NCBI RefSeq assembly: GCF_000876655.1
Contig: NZ_JYCN01000026.1
Location: 1-64,000, forward strand
Direction of reading: 5' to 3'
Source of the DNA: Arthrobacter sp. SPG23
GTDB taxonomy: Bacteria; Actinomycetota; Actinomycetes; Actinomycetales; Micrococcaceae
DNA: 64,000 nt
The stretch's first letter is position 1, and each line of letters opens with the position of its first letter. Both the position numbers and the translations under genes were made by a program. A model generated the notes under the pieces. That model worked only from the letters and a program-made list of their open reading frames with translations. It made no database searches and was not told the DNA's origin. Below, in pieces: positions 17,984-27,605 of this stretch.

Positions 17984-19475
17984 GAAATCGGCCGCTGCAG
18001 TGGCCGCCTCCGGCCGCAAGAAGTCCGACCGCCCCGAAGACCAGAGGCTGCCCATCGGAAGCACGTTTGCCTACGGCTTCCAGCACGTCCTCACCATGTA
18101 CGGCGGCATCATTGCCCCGCCGCTGATCATCGGCGCAGCCGCCGGCATGTCATCGCAGGACATCGGCCTGCTGATCGCCGCCTGCCTTTTCGTCGGCGGC
18201 CTCGCCACCATCCTGCAGACCATTGGCATTCCGTTCTTCGGGTCCAAGCTCCCGCTAGTCCAAGGCGTCTCCTTCGCCGGCGTTTCCACCATGGTGGCAA
18301 TCGTCCACGGCGGCGGCGGGATCCAGGCGGTGTTTGGCTCGGTGATTGCTGCCTCGCTGATCGGGCTGCTCATCACCCCGCTGTTTTCCAAGATCATCCG
18401 TTTCTTCCCGCCGGTGGTGACGGGCACAGTCATCACCACCATCGGCCTGACGCTGATGCCGGTTGCCGCCAACTGGGCCATGGGCGGCAACAACAAGGCA
18501 CCGAACTACGGCAGCATGGCCAACATCGGCCTGGCCGCGGCCACCATGGCGATCGTGCTGCTCCTGAGCAAGGTGGGCAACGCCGCGATTTCCAGGCTGT
18601 CCATCCTGCTGGCCATGGTGCTCGGCACGGGGATTGCCTTCGCCTTCGGCATGGCTGACTTCTCCAAGGTGGGCCAGGGCGAAATCGTTGCGTTCCCCAC
18701 CCCGTTCGCCTTCGGGCCGCCCACCTTCGAGATCGCCGCGATCATTTCCATGCTTATCGTCATCCTGGTGACGCTCACCGAAACCTCGGCGGACATCATT
18801 GCCGTGGGCGAGATCGTGGGCACCAAGGTTGACTCCAAGCGCATCGGCGACGGCCTGCGGGCCGACATGCTCTCCAGCGCCATTTCCCCGCTGTTCAACT
18901 CCTTCACCCAGAGCGCCTTCGCCCAGAACGTTGGCCTCGTTGCCATCACGGGCGTCAAGAGCCGCTTCGTGGTCAGCGCCGGCGGCCTGATCCTGGTGAT
19001 CCTCGGCCTTCTGCCCGTGCTTGGCCGCGTGGTCGCAGCGGTGCCGACGCCCGTCCTGGGCGGCGCCGGCGTCGTACTCTTTGGAACCGTTGCCGCAAGC
19101 GGCATCCGGACACTCGCCAAAGTGGAGTACAAGAACAACATGAACCTGATCATCGTGGCGGCGTCCATCGGCTTCGGCATGATTCCGATCGCTGCACCGG
19201 CGTTCTATGACAAGTTCCCCTCCTGGTTCGGCACCATCTTCCACTCGGGCATCAGCTCGGCCGCCGTCATGGCCATCCTGCTCAACCTGCTCTTCAACCA
19301 CCTCAAGGCCGGCAACTCCGAGAACCAGTCGGTTTTCGTGGCCGGCACCGGCCGGGTGGTCCGCGAAGAGGACCTCAAGTGCCTGGCCCACGGCGACCGT
19401 TTCGAAGACGGCAAGCTGATCGACTGCGACGGCAAGGAAGTCCCGGTGGAGTCGGCGTCGAAGTCTGACCACTAA
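17970..19475 (+). CDS. NCS2 family nucleobase permease (uracil/xanthine/urate type)
   Basis: A 501-residue membrane transporter of the nucleobase:cation symporter-2 family. After a basic N-terminus (KKKSAAAVAASGRKKSDRPED), about 12-14 membrane segments follow. TLTETSADIIAVGEIVGTKVD is the conserved TM8 region with the substrate-binding Glu, and NSFTQSAFAQNVGLVAITGVKSRFV is the TM10 signature with the NxG element. Its place after uricase points to urate or xanthine uptake. The start is embedded in a tandem duplication that leaves an out-of-frame ATG 22 bases upstream, and no strong ribosome site is visible. Confidence 0.9.
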   Translation: MNTKKKSAAAVAASGRKKSDRPEDQRLPIGSTFAYGFQHVLTMYGGIIAPPLIIGAAAGMSSQDIGLLIAACLFVGGLATILQTIGIPFFGSKLPLVQGVSFAGVSTMVAIVHGGGGIQAVFGSVIAASLIGLLITPLFSKIIRFFPPVVTGTVITTIGLTLMPVAANWAMGGNNKAPNYGSMANIGLAAATMAIVLLLSKVGNAAISRLSILLAMVLGTGIAFAFGMADFSKVGQGEIVAFPTPFAFGPPTFEIAAIISMLIVILVTLTETSADIIAVGEIVGTKVDSKRIGDGLRADMLSSAISPLFNSFTQSAFAQNVGLVAITGVKSRFVVSAGGLILVILGLLPVLGRVVAAVPTPVLGGAGVVLFGTVAASGIRTLAKVEYKNNMNLIIVAASIGFGMIPIAAPAFYDKFPSWFGTIFHSGISSAAVMAILLNLLFNHLKAGNSENQSVFVAGTGRVVREEDLKCLAHGDRFEDGKLIDCDGKEVPVESASKSDH

Positions 19476-19513
19476 GTTAGGCCCACCGGCACAGGCACCA
19501 CCCGCCTGCACAG

Positions 19514-19571
19514 AGCGCGAACGGACAGCTGCGGCCCCTTTCCGACAGGGCCCCAACTGTCCGTTCGCGCT
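19514..19571. terminator. 15-bp perfect hairpin after the NCS2 permease
   Basis: AGCGCGAACGGACAG (19514-19528) pairs with CTGTCCGTTCGCGCT (19557-19571), and the enclosed 28 bases contain a second GC-rich stem (GGCCC/GGGCC). It lies 39 bases after the permease stop and before the RpiR-type regulator gene. The right arm shares 14 identical bases with the hairpin at 22226-22275. Confidence 0.65.
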
Positions 19572-19638
19572 TCTGCGTCGCTGATCCGTGCCGCCGCGGC
19601 CGATGCTGCAGCCGCCCCTCCTGTGAGACGGTTGTTTC

Positions 19639-20463
19639 ATGAGGATCGACGAACGCATCCAACGGCACTATGCGGAGCTGAGCCCCCAGGAACAAAAGGC
19701 GGCAGACACGCTCCTGGACCGCCTCGGGGAGCTCGCCGTCTACAACGCCGCGGAACTTGCCAGGCTCAGCGGTGTCTCCAAAGCCACCATGAGCCGCCTG
19801 TTCCGGCGGCTCGGCTTCGAGGATTTCAACGAGGTCAAGGAACATACCCGGTCCATCCGTTCCAGCGGCATGCCGCTGGGCCCGCAGTCGTCCGACGGCG
19901 GCCTGGCCGCCCACTGGGGGCAGGAGCAGGAAAATCTGCGCCGGCTGGCTGAATCGCTCGACGAGGACAGGCTGTCAGAGGCCAGCGGCAAACTCGCCGG
20001 TGCTGGCACCGTGCTGCTGCTCGGCTTCCGCAACAGCTTCCCGGTGGCGCTGCACTTCCGTCAGCAGCTCCTCCAGTGCCGCCCCGCGGTATCCGTGGCA
20101 CCGCAGCCCGGGCAGAGCCTCGGCGAAGAGTTCGCCGGCCTGGGCGCCGGCGACGCGGTGGTCCTGTTCGGTTTCCGACGGCGGCCTGCCGGTTTCCGCA
20201 AGATCCTCCAGGCAGCGTCGGCCACCGGGGCAGCGACCATCTTGATCGCGGACCCGAGCGCCCGCCTTCTCGCTGCCGACGCCGCCATCTGGCTCGAGTG
20301 CCCGGTGGACGGCGCCCACGCCTTTGACAGCTACGCCGCGGCCATGAGCCTGGTCAGCGCGCTGGCCAACGGTGTGCTCATCGCCTCGGGACGGGCCGGC
20401 CGCGAGCGGGTCCGCGAGGTCACGGGCATGTTCGACACACTGGGCGAGATCGAAGCGCGCTAA
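19639..20463 (+). CDS. MurR/RpiR family transcriptional regulator
   Basis: A 274-residue regulator. An N-terminal helix-turn-helix of the RpiR type (LSPQEQKAADTLLDRLGEL then NAAELARLSGVSKATMSRLFRRLGF, residues about 14-66) is followed by a SIS-like sugar-isomerase-fold domain from about residue 105 (LLLGFRNSFPVALHFRQQL; ILIADPSARLL), which usually senses a phosphosugar or other small metabolite. RpiR-type regulators also control purine/hydantoin genes in some actinobacteria, and the flanking permease genes suggest such a role here; this is inference. The start ATG at 19639 keeps the family length. Confidence 0.85.
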   Translation: MRIDERIQRHYAELSPQEQKAADTLLDRLGELAVYNAAELARLSGVSKATMSRLFRRLGFEDFNEVKEHTRSIRSSGMPLGPQSSDGGLAAHWGQEQENLRRLAESLDEDRLSEASGKLAGAGTVLLLGFRNSFPVALHFRQQLLQCRPAVSVAPQPGQSLGEEFAGLGAGDAVVLFGFRRRPAGFRKILQAASATGAATILIADPSARLLAADAAIWLECPVDGAHAFDSYAAAMSLVSALANGVLIASGRAGRERVREVTGMFDTLGEIEAR

Positions 20464-20471
20464 CCCGGCCC

Positions 20472-20490
20472 GGCGCCCGCCCGGGGCGCC
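20472..20490. terminator. GC-rich hairpin after the RpiR-type regulator gene
   Basis: GGCGCCC (20472-20478) and GGGCGCC (20484-20490) form a 7-bp stem with a 5-base loop, 8 bases after the stop. No U-tract. It could end the regulator transcript before the NCS1 permease promoter. Confidence 0.4.
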
Positions 20491-20585
20491 CGCGCGCCGC
20501 CGCCGCACAACGCCGCCGCAGCACAGCTTGTCGCAGCACAGCAACGGGCTGAAGTAAACAGGATTTGTTGCGCCAGAAACAGCTC

Positions 20586-20601
20586 TGAAACATTGGTTCC
20601 A
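20586..20601. promoter_or_regulatory. 16-bp palindrome before the NCS1 permease, same class as the uricase site
   Basis: TGAAACATTGGTTCCA has arms TGAAAC and GTTCCA, differing at one arm base from a perfect TGGAAC/GTTCCA palindrome and with the same total length as the uricase element at 16847-16862. It ends 59 bases before the permease ATG. Confidence 0.5.
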
Positions 20602-20660
20602 TCTAATTGAAAGTGCGAAACGGCCGGATCGGCGGCTGTCCCCATCTCTCAGAGGAAACC

Positions 20661-22223
20661 ATGACAGATTCCGCGACGGCCGCACCCCGGGTGGCAGCAC
20701 CCGCCCGCACCGGCCAGCTCCCCGACTACGATCCCCAGCTCAGCAACGAGGATCTGGTCCCCCTTAAGAACCAGCGCTGGACCAGCTACAACCTGTTCGC
20801 CTTCTGGATGTCGGACGTCCACAGCATCGGCGGCTATGTCACGGCAGGAAGCCTCTTCGCCCTGGGCCTGGCCAGCTGGCAGGTCCTCGTGGCGCTGCTG
20901 GCGGGCATCGTGATCGTCAACATCTTCTGCAACCTCGTGGCCAAGCCCAGCCAGCTGACCGGCGTGCCGTACCCCGTCATCAACCGGGCCGTCTTCGGCG
21001 TCAAGGGCGCCAACATCCCGGCAATCATCCGCGGACTGATCGCAGTTGCCTGGTATGGCGTCCAGACCTTCCTCGCCTCCGAAGCCCTGGTGATCGTCTT
21101 CCTGAAGTTCTTCCCCGGCATGGCGCCGCTGTACGACGTCGAACAGAACGGCTTCCTGGGCCTCTCCACCCTGGGCTGGATCTGCTACGGCATCCTCTGG
21201 GTGGCACAGGCCGCGCTCTTCTGGAACGGCATGGAAAGCATCCGCAAGTTCATCGACTTCGCGGGCCCCGCCGTCTATGTGGTGATGCTTGTCCTGGCCA
21301 TCTACCTGGTCTCCAAGGCGGGCATCGGCAACATCAGCCTGAACCTCTCCAGCGGGCCGCCCCTGGACTTCGCCGCCTCCATCCCGGTGATGGTCTCCGC
21401 GATCGCCCTGGTGGTGTCCTACTTCTCCGGGCCCATGCTCAACTTCGGTGACTTCGCCCGGTACGGCAAGAGCTACAAGGCCGTGAAGAAGGGCAACTTC
21501 CTGGGCCTGCCGGTGAACTTCCTGTTCTTCTCGCTCCTCACGGTCATCACGGCGTCAGCAACGATCCCGGTGTTCGGCCGCCTCATCACGGACCCGGTCA
21601 AGACCGTTCAGGAAATCGACACCGTTTTCGCCGTGCTGCTGGGCGGACTCACCTTCGTCATCGCCACCGTGGGCATCAACATCGTGGCCAACTTCATCTC
21701 GCCCGCGTTCGACTTCTCCAATGTCAGCCCGCAGAAAATCAGCTGGCGGGCAGGCGGCATGATTGCCGCCGTCGGCTCCGTCATCCTGACCCCGTGGAAC
21801 TGGTACTCCAACAACGACGCCATCCACTACACACTGGGCGTCCTGGGCGCGTTGATAGGCCCGCTGTTCGGCATCCTGATCGCCGGGTACTACGTGGTGA
21901 GCCGCCAGAAAGTCTGGGTGGACGACATGTACACGTTGAAGACCACCGGCCGGTACTGGTTCCGGAACGGCTACAACCCGAACGCCGTCAAGGCCGTGGC
22001 CATCAGCGGTGCAATCTCCATCGCCTCCGTACTGATTCCCAAAATCCTGCTCGACACCGGCGCCACCGCGGTGAACGCCACCTGGATCGGCAACTACAGC
22101 TGGTTCCTTGGCTGCGCCCTCGGGTACGTGGTCTTCCAGGCCCTTGAGCGCAGGTCCCCGATGATCTCGCTCGAACCCGCCGGCGAGGAGAGCGGCGCGG
22201 TCAGCGACGGCACGCTGGTGTAG
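20661..22223 (+). CDS. NCS1 family permease (cytosine/purine/allantoin type)
   Basis: A 520-residue membrane protein of the nucleobase:cation symporter-1 family with about 12 hydrophobic segments. NEDLVPLKNQRWTSYNLFAFW at residues 28-48 precedes TM1, and GVPYPVINRAVFGVKGANIPA is the conserved loop after TM2. The start at 20661 has AGAGGAAAC just upstream; an upstream in-frame start (20607) lacks one. Substrates in the family include allantoin, hydantoins, cytosine and purines. The neighbouring ureide and glyoxylate genes favour allantoin or a purine, which is inference. Confidence 0.9.
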   Translation: MTDSATAAPRVAAPARTGQLPDYDPQLSNEDLVPLKNQRWTSYNLFAFWMSDVHSIGGYVTAGSLFALGLASWQVLVALLAGIVIVNIFCNLVAKPSQLTGVPYPVINRAVFGVKGANIPAIIRGLIAVAWYGVQTFLASEALVIVFLKFFPGMAPLYDVEQNGFLGLSTLGWICYGILWVAQAALFWNGMESIRKFIDFAGPAVYVVMLVLAIYLVSKAGIGNISLNLSSGPPLDFAASIPVMVSAIALVVSYFSGPMLNFGDFARYGKSYKAVKKGNFLGLPVNFLFFSLLTVITASATIPVFGRLITDPVKTVQEIDTVFAVLLGGLTFVIATVGINIVANFISPAFDFSNVSPQKISWRAGGMIAAVGSVILTPWNWYSNNDAIHYTLGVLGALIGPLFGILIAGYYVVSRQKVWVDDMYTLKTTGRYWFRNGYNPNAVKAVAISGAISIASVLIPKILLDTGATAVNATWIGNYSWFLGCALGYVVFQALERRSPMISLEPAGEESGAVSDGTLV

Positions 22224-22225
22224 CA

Positions 22226-22275
22226 CCCGCCGCCGGGGCTTAAGTGTCCGTTCGCGCTCGACTTACGACGGCGGG
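22226..22275. terminator. Interrupted hairpin between convergent genes
   Basis: CCCGCCG (22226-22232) pairs with CGGCGGG (22269-22275), and inside it TAAGT (22241-22245) pairs with ACTTA (22261-22265). The loop carries TGTCCGTTCGCGCT, which is also the right arm of the 19514-19571 hairpin. It lies between the convergent NCS1 permease and IclR-type regulator genes. Confidence 0.5.
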
Positions 22276-22277
22276 GG

Positions 22278-23033
22278 TCAGTTTTGGTTGAGCTCGTCGG
22301 AGATCGCCTGGGCTGCTTCGCGCAGGAGCGGCACCGCACGTTCGGCGAAGGACTGGTCCACGCGCGAGACCGGCCCGGAGACCGAGATGGCCGTGGGCGT
22401 CGGCGCGTTCGGGACTGCCATCGCGAAGCAGCGGACGCCGATTTCCTGCTCCTCCTCGTCGATGGAGTAGCCGCGTTCACGGATCAGCTTCAGGTCAAGG
22501 AGCAGGGAATCAACGTCGCCGATGCTCTTGGGGGTGGGGGTGGGCATCCCTTGGCGTCCCACAATCCCGCGGACCGTGTCATCGTCCAGCTGGGCCAATA
22601 TCGCCTTGCCCATGCCGGTCGCGTGCATGTAACCGCGTTTGCCCACCTCGGTGAACATCCGCATGGAGTGCAGGGACGGCACCTGAGCCACGTAGATGAC
22701 CATGTCGGAGTCCAGGACGCCCATGTTGGCCGTCTCCCCCAGCCGGTCCACGAGGGACTTGAGCTGCGGCCGGGCCAGTGCACCGAGCTGCTTGTTGGCG
22801 CCCTCGCCGAGCCGGATGAGCCGCGGACCAAGTGCATACCGCCGGTTGGGCAGCTGGCGGATGTAGCCAAGGGTGACCAGGGTGCGCAGCAGGCGGTGGA
22901 TGGTGGGAAGAGGCAGATCGGTGGAGGAAGAAAGCTCGCTGAGCGTAACGTCTCCGCCGGCGTCAGTGATCAGTTCCAAAAGTTCGAAGACGCGCTCAAC
23001 GGACTGCACGCCTCCCGGGGCTTTTTCAGCCAT
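22278..23033 (-). CDS. IclR family transcriptional regulator
   Basis: A 251-residue regulator with an N-terminal winged helix (VQSVERVFELLELITDAGGDVTLSELSSSTDLPLPTIHRLLRTLVTLGYI split across residues about 8-57) and the IclR effector domain (residues 75-250), including the ligand-pocket segments MRMFTEVGKRGYMHATGMGKAILA and EEQEIGVRCFAMAVPN. Homologues such as AllR respond to glyoxylate and repress allantoin genes. It is divergent from the malic enzyme/malate synthase/ureidoglycine operon, which is a natural target. The start ATG at 23033 has GGAG 10 bases upstream; a TTG at 23066 is less likely. Confidence 0.92.
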   Translation of the reverse strand: MAEKAPGGVQSVERVFELLELITDAGGDVTLSELSSSTDLPLPTIHRLLRTLVTLGYIRQLPNRRYALGPRLIRLGEGANKQLGALARPQLKSLVDRLGETANMGVLDSDMVIYVAQVPSLHSMRMFTEVGKRGYMHATGMGKAILAQLDDDTVRGIVGRQGMPTPTPKSIGDVDSLLLDLKLIRERGYSIDEEEQEIGVRCFAMAVPNAPTPTAISVSGPVSRVDQSFAERAVPLLREAAQAISDELNQN

Positions 23034-23255
23034 AACCGTGGTCTCCTGCGGTATCGATTCCGACAACTCTTATCCACATCGTGAAAAAAATTGCTTAGAA
23101 GACCCAAGATACAGCACGCGCCCTCCCCCGTCGATGCTCGCCAAGGGCTTGTGTTTCCACAAAGTAGATAATAATATCCATAATACGAAAACATCTGATT
23201 GAGCAGTACGCCCCGCTGCGCTCAGCGTCCGGGGCCCGACCAGGAGGAACATTCA
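23034..23255. promoter_or_regulatory. Divergent promoter region of the IclR regulator and glyoxylate operon
   Basis: An AT-rich island (about 23155-23195, containing GATAATAATATCCATAATAC) stands out in this GC-rich DNA and probably holds the promoters. TGTTTCCACA (23152-23161) and CGAAAACA (23187-23194) face each other loosely, and the first half contains TTCCA as in the candidate IclR boxes. AGGAGG lies 8 bases before the malic enzyme ATG. Confidence 0.45.
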
Positions 23256-24695
23256 ATGGCGAACCCGAGCCCCGGAAATTCGATCACCCTGCGCGTAGAG
23301 GCGCCGTCCAGCTTTACCGCAACGAGCGAACTGGCCGCCGCCGTCGGCGCTGCCGGAGCAGCCATCACCGCCCTGGACGTCACCGAGTCGCACCACGAAA
23401 CGCTGGTTGTGGACGTCACCTGCAACACCACCGACGACGAACACGCCGCCCGCGTCAAGGACGCCCTGAACGCGCTCGACGGCGTCACGGTCCAGCACGT
23501 CTCCGACCGCACCTTCCTGATGCACCTCGGCGGCAAGCTCGAGGTGGTCCCTAAAGTAGCCCTGCGCAACCGGGACGACCTTTCCCGCGCCTACACCCCC
23601 GGCGTCGCCCGCGTCTGCCTGGCCATCGCGGAGGACCCGGCGGCGGCCCGCAACCTGACGGTCAAGCGGAACACGATCGCCGTCGTCACCGACGGTTCCG
23701 CCGTCCTGGGCCTCGGCAACATCGGCCCGGCCGCAGCGCTTCCGGTAATGGAAGGCAAGGCCGCGCTCTTCAAGCAGTTCGCCAACGTGGACGCCTGGCC
23801 GGTCTGCCTGGACACCCAGGACACCGAGGAAATCATCAAGATCGTCAAGGCCCTGGCACCGGTCTACGGCGGCGTAAACCTCGAGGACATCGCCGCACCG
23901 CGCTGCTTCGAGATCGAAAACCGGCTCCGCGAGGAACTCGACATTCCTGTCTTCCATGACGACCAGCACGGCACGGCAATCGTCACCCTTGCCGCCCTGG
24001 TCAACGCCCTGCGCGTGGTGGGCAAAAAGCTCGCCGACGTCAGGATCGTGGTGTCCGGAGTCGGCGCCGCGGGCTCGGCAATCATCCAGCTCCTCAAGGC
24101 CCAGGGCGCGCAGCACATCATCGCCGCCGGCCGCTCCGGCGCCATCCACTCCGGCGAGGAATACAGCGACGAACACCGCAGCTGGATCGCCGCCAACACC
24201 AACGAAGAAGGCTTCTCCGGCACGCTGCATGAAGCCCTCGTCGGGGCGGACGTTTTCATCGGCGTCAGCGCCCCGCATGTGATCGGCGAGGAGCAGGTGG
24301 CCGCTATGGCCAAGGGTGCAATCGTATTCGCCATGGCCAACCCCACTCCGGAAATCGACCCGGTGGTAGCGTCAAAGCATGCGGCAGTGGTGGCTACGGG
24401 GCGCAGCGACTTCCCCAACCAGATCAACAACGTCCTGGCATTCCCCGGGTTCTTCCGCGGGCTGCTGGACGCCGGAGCCTCGGACATCACGCCGGACATG
24501 CTCGTTGCTGCAGCTGAGGCCATCGCCAACCGCGTGGCTGACGACGAACTCAATGCCAGCTACATCATCCCCAGCGTGTTCGACCCGCATGTTGCGGCCG
24601 ATGTGGCCGCCGCCGTCGCAAATGCAGCGAACGCAGCAAGCGCAGCCAAAGCAGCCAACGCAGCGCACGCAAACCTAGAACCCGCCAACGCCTGA
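23256..24695 (+). CDS. NAD(P)-dependent malic enzyme
   Basis: A 479-residue malic enzyme that oxidatively decarboxylates malate to pyruvate. The N-terminal 80 residues resemble an ACT-like regulatory domain. The malic domain follows with [16 protein letters not shown] (around residue 112) and the metal-binding [20 protein letters not shown]; the NAD domain has [16 protein letters not shown]. The start is backed by AGGAGG. The last 30 residues are a low-complexity Ala/Asn/Lys tail ([16 protein letters not shown]) encoded by near-repeats, not part of the usual fold. It is the first gene of the run into malate synthase, a CitE-like protein and ureidoglycine aminohydrolase, and so drains glyoxylate-derived malate. 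Confidence 0.95.
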   Translation: MANPSPGNSITLRVEAPSSFTATSELAAAVGAAGAAITALDVTESHHETLVVDVTCNTTDDEHAARVKDALNALDGVTVQHVSDRTFLMHLGGKLEVVPKVALRNRDDLSRAYTPGVARVCLAIAEDPAAARNLTVKRNTIAVVTDGSAVLGLGNIGPAAALPVMEGKAALFKQFANVDAWPVCLDTQDTEEIIKIVKALAPVYGGVNLEDIAAPRCFEIENRLREELDIPVFHDDQHGTAIVTLAALVNALRVVGKKLADVRIVVSGVGAAGSAIIQLLKAQGAQHIIAAGRSGAIHSGEEYSDEHRSWIAANTNEEGFSGTLHEALVGADVFIGVSAPHVIGEEQVAAMAKGAIVFAMANPTPEIDPVVASKHAAVVATGRSDFPNQINNVLAFPGFFRGLLDAGASDITPDMLVAAAEAIANRVADDELNASYIIPSVFDPHVAADVAAAVANAANAASAAKAANAAHANLEPANA

Positions 24696-24721
24696 TTCGC
24701 AGCCTAGAAAGGACCCGGACA

Positions 24722-26320
24722 ATGGCTCTCTCAGTCACAGACCCGCAGCCGATTGCACGAGCAGAGGAAATCCTCACCCCGAAGGCACTGGCCTTCGTGG
24801 AGGAGCTCCACAAGCGGTTTGCGGGCCGCCGCGCCGAACTCCTCAAAGCCCGCGTGGCCAAGCGCGAGCAGGTGGCCCGGACCGGAAAGCTCGATTTCCT
24901 GCCCGAAACCAAGGATGTCCGCGAGGGCGACTGGAAGGTTGCTCCGGCGCCCGCCGCGCTGCAGGACCGCCGCGTGGAAATGACCGGCCCTGCCTCGCCG
25001 GCCAAGATGGCCATCAATGCCCTCAACTCCGGCGCCAAGGTGTGGCTGGCCGACCTTGAGGACGCGAGCACGCCCACCTGGGCCAACGTCATTGATGCGA
25101 TCCTGAACCTCCGGGATGCGGCCACGGGCACCTTGAGCTACACGTCCCCGGAGGGCAAGGAATACCGGCTCCGCACCGACGCACCGCTCGCCGTTGTTGT
25201 GGCCCGGCCCCGCGGCTGGCACATGGAGGAACGCCACCTCCTGCTCGACGGCGAACACACCGTGGGTGCGCTGGTGGACTTCGGCCTGCACTTCTTCCAC
25301 ACCGCCAAGCAGCTCCTGCTCAACGGCCAGGGTCCCTACTACTACCTGCCCAAGATGGAGAGCCACCTCGAGGCGCGCCTTTGGAACGACGTGTTCGTCT
25401 TCGCGCAGGATTTCCTGGGCATCCCGCAGGGCACCATCAAGGCCACCGTGCTGATCGAGACCATTCCCGCGGCGTTCGAGATGGACGAGATCCTGTACGA
25501 GCTCCGCGACCACGCCGCCGGGCTGAACGCCGGACGCTGGGACTACCTGTTCAGCATCATCAAATACTTCCGCGACGCCGGAGCGGACTTCGTGCTGCCG
25601 GACCGCGCCACCGTGGCCATGACGGCACCGTTCATGCGCGCCTACACCGAACTGCTGGTCAAGACCTGCCACCACCGCGGCGCCTTTGCCATGGGCGGCA
25701 TGGCTGCCGTTATCCCCAACCGCCGCGAACCCGAGGTCACCGCCCAGGCGTTCGAGAAGGTCCGCGCGGACAAGACGCGCGAGGCCAATGACGGCTTCGA
25801 CGGTTCATGGGTGGCACACCCGGACCTGGTGCCGGTGTGCCAGGAAGTGTTCGATTCCGTCCTGGGCGAGCGCCCCAACCAGCTGGACAAGCAGCGCCCG
25901 GAGGTCCACGTCACCGCGGACCAGCTGCTGGACATCGCCTCGGCGGACGGCACCGTCACGGAGGCCGGGCTGCGCCTGAACCTCTACGTTGCCGTCGCCT
26001 ACACGGCAGTGTGGATCTCAGGCAACGGCGCGGTGGCCATCCACAACCTGATGGAGGATGCCGCCACCGCGGAGATCTCCCGGTCGCAAGTCTGGCAGCA
26101 GATCCGCAACAGCGTGGTCCTGGCAGATACCGGGAACACTGTCACCCGGGAACTGGTCAGCACCATTCTTGCCGAGGAAACCGAAAAGCTCCGGGGTGAA
26201 GTGGGCGAGGAAGCCTTCGCCAAGTACTACAAGCCTGCGAGCGACCTGATCGCGGACATCTGCCTCTCCGAGGACTACACGGACTTCCTGACCACCCCGG
26301 CCTACGAACTGGTGGGCTGA
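24722..26320 (+). CDS. aceB: Malate synthase A
   Basis: A 532-residue malate synthase, joining glyoxylate and acetyl-CoA to malate. The family length is about 530. Signatures are [20 protein letters not shown] (residues about 85-104), LADLEDA with acidic metal-site residues, [14 protein letters not shown] (around residue 160), and the C-terminal [13 protein letters not shown] ribosome site GAAAGGA is present before the ATG. It begins 26 bases after the malic enzyme gene and 3 bases before the next, so it is part of one operon. No isocitrate lyase is in the window, so the glyoxylate is more likely to come from ureides than from the glyoxylate shunt here. Confidence 0.96.
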   Translation: MALSVTDPQPIARAEEILTPKALAFVEELHKRFAGRRAELLKARVAKREQVARTGKLDFLPETKDVREGDWKVAPAPAALQDRRVEMTGPASPAKMAINALNSGAKVWLADLEDASTPTWANVIDAILNLRDAATGTLSYTSPEGKEYRLRTDAPLAVVVARPRGWHMEERHLLLDGEHTVGALVDFGLHFFHTAKQLLLNGQGPYYYLPKMESHLEARLWNDVFVFAQDFLGIPQGTIKATVLIETIPAAFEMDEILYELRDHAAGLNAGRWDYLFSIIKYFRDAGADFVLPDRATVAMTAPFMRAYTELLVKTCHHRGAFAMGGMAAVIPNRREPEVTAQAFEKVRADKTREANDGFDGSWVAHPDLVPVCQEVFDSVLGERPNQLDKQRPEVHVTADQLLDIASADGTVTEAGLRLNLYVAVAYTAVWISGNGAVAIHNLMEDAATAEISRSQVWQQIRNSVVLADTGNTVTRELVSTILAEETEKLRGEVGEEAFAKYYKPASDLIADICLSEDYTDFLTTPAYELVG

Positions 26321-26323
26321 GGC

Positions 26324-27598
26324 ATGGCGGTACCCTCCGGATCTCTCAGCGCGGCGGACCTGGCGCAGATCGACGCCCAGCTGGCGGCGACCGACCAGTT
26401 GCTGGAACGCAACTACCCGGGCGACGACGGCACCCGCCAGCCGGTGCATACCGTGTATGTACCGGCTGACCGTTTCACGCCGTCGTTCTCCGCCGACTGG
26501 GGCGCGCAGGCTCTGGCCGCCGCGGATGCGCACGGCGGCCTGACCCGGCTGGGCCACTTGCTGGGCCAGGACGCCGAACTCGCTGAAGCCGTGGCGGCGC
26601 GGGTCCAGGCCAAGCTGGAAAGCGAACCCATCGAGGACCTGCGTTTGGACTTCGAGGACGGTTTCGGTGACAGGGGCGACGACGCCGAGGACGAGGCCGC
26701 TGTTGCGGCGGCGTCCGCCGTGGCCGCCGCAGTTGCGGCGGGCACTGCGCCCCCGTTCATCGGCATCCGCTTCAAGTGCTTCGAGGCGGCCACCAGGGCC
26801 CGCGGGCTGCGCACCCTGGACCTGTTCGTCTCCGGACTGGCCGCAGCGGGCGAGCTGCCGCAGGGCCTGATCCTTACCCTGCCCAAGGTCACCACCGTGG
26901 CGCAGGTCAGGGCCATGGACTTTGCCGTGGCGCGGCTGGAGGAAGCCCATTCGCTGCCCGCCGGCCGGCTGCGGTTCGAGGTGCAGGTGGAGACGCCGCA
27001 GCTCATCCTCGGCCCGGAAGGCACCTCGCCGGTGGCGCAGCTTCCACACGCCGTGCCCGGCCGGATCAGCGGCCTGCATTACGGCACCTACGACTACTCC
27101 GCCTCGCTGCAGATCTCGGCCGAGTACCAGTCCATGGAGCACCCGGTGGCGGACTTCGCCAAGGAAGTCATGCAGCTGGCGGTGGCCGGAACCGGCATCC
27201 GGCTGTCGGACGGCTCCACCAACATCATCCCGGTGGGCGACAACGTAGAGAACGCGTGGCGGCTGCACGGCCGGCTGGTGCGGCGCTCCCTGGAACGCGG
27301 CTACTACCAGGGCTGGGACCTGCATCCCGCCCAGCTGCCCAGCCGGTTCGCGGCCACCTACGCGTTCTACCGGCAAGGGCTGCCCGCCGCGGCGGCCCGG
27401 CTGCGCAACTACGTGGAACGCACCGAGGGCGGGGTCATGGACGAACCCGCCACCGCCCGCGCGCTGGCTGCATTCGTGCTGCGCGGCGTCCAGTGCGGCG
27501 CCGTTGGTGCCGACGACGTCCAGGCGCTTGCCGGCGTCGGAATTCCCCAGCTAACCGGTCTGGCCCACCCACGGCTGGCACACTCCACCTCTAAGTAA
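26324..27598 (+). CDS. DUF6986 / CitE-like aldolase-lyase family protein
   Basis: A 424-residue protein of the HpcH/HpaI/CitE barrel superfamily. GDDGTRQPVHTVYVPADRF (residues about 42-60), LRLDFEDGFGDRGDDAEDE (acidic metal-binding loop, around residue 107) and RFEVQVETPQLILGPEG (catalytic/metal Glu, around residue 220) are visible. Homologues lie beside malate synthase in other actinobacteria. The reaction is not known to me; a C-C lyase or a thioester hydrolase such as malyl-CoA thioesterase would fit the glyoxylate/malate context. It starts 3 bases after malate synthase and is followed after 7 bases by the ureidoglycine gene. Confidence 0.75.
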   Translation: MAVPSGSLSAADLAQIDAQLAATDQLLERNYPGDDGTRQPVHTVYVPADRFTPSFSADWGAQALAAADAHGGLTRLGHLLGQDAELAEAVAARVQAKLESEPIEDLRLDFEDGFGDRGDDAEDEAAVAAASAVAAAVAAGTAPPFIGIRFKCFEAATRARGLRTLDLFVSGLAAAGELPQGLILTLPKVTTVAQVRAMDFAVARLEEAHSLPAGRLRFEVQVETPQLILGPEGTSPVAQLPHAVPGRISGLHYGTYDYSASLQISAEYQSMEHPVADFAKEVMQLAVAGTGIRLSDGSTNIIPVGDNVENAWRLHGRLVRRSLERGYYQGWDLHPAQLPSRFAATYAFYRQGLPAAAARLRNYVERTEGGVMDEPATARALAAFVLRGVQCGAVGADDVQALAGVGIPQLTGLAHPRLAHSTSK

Positions 27599-27605
27599 GG
27601 ATCCA

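Noticed and set aside
17948..18658. 236-codon frame from the duplicated ATG as a separate gene
   Set aside because: It overlaps the permease in another frame and translates to an Arg/His-rich sequence with no domain; treated as a consequence of the duplication.
18255..19658. 467-codon minus-strand open frame over the NCS2 permease
   Set aside because: Antisense shadow; very His/Asp/Gly-rich, no start signal and it overlaps the regulator start.
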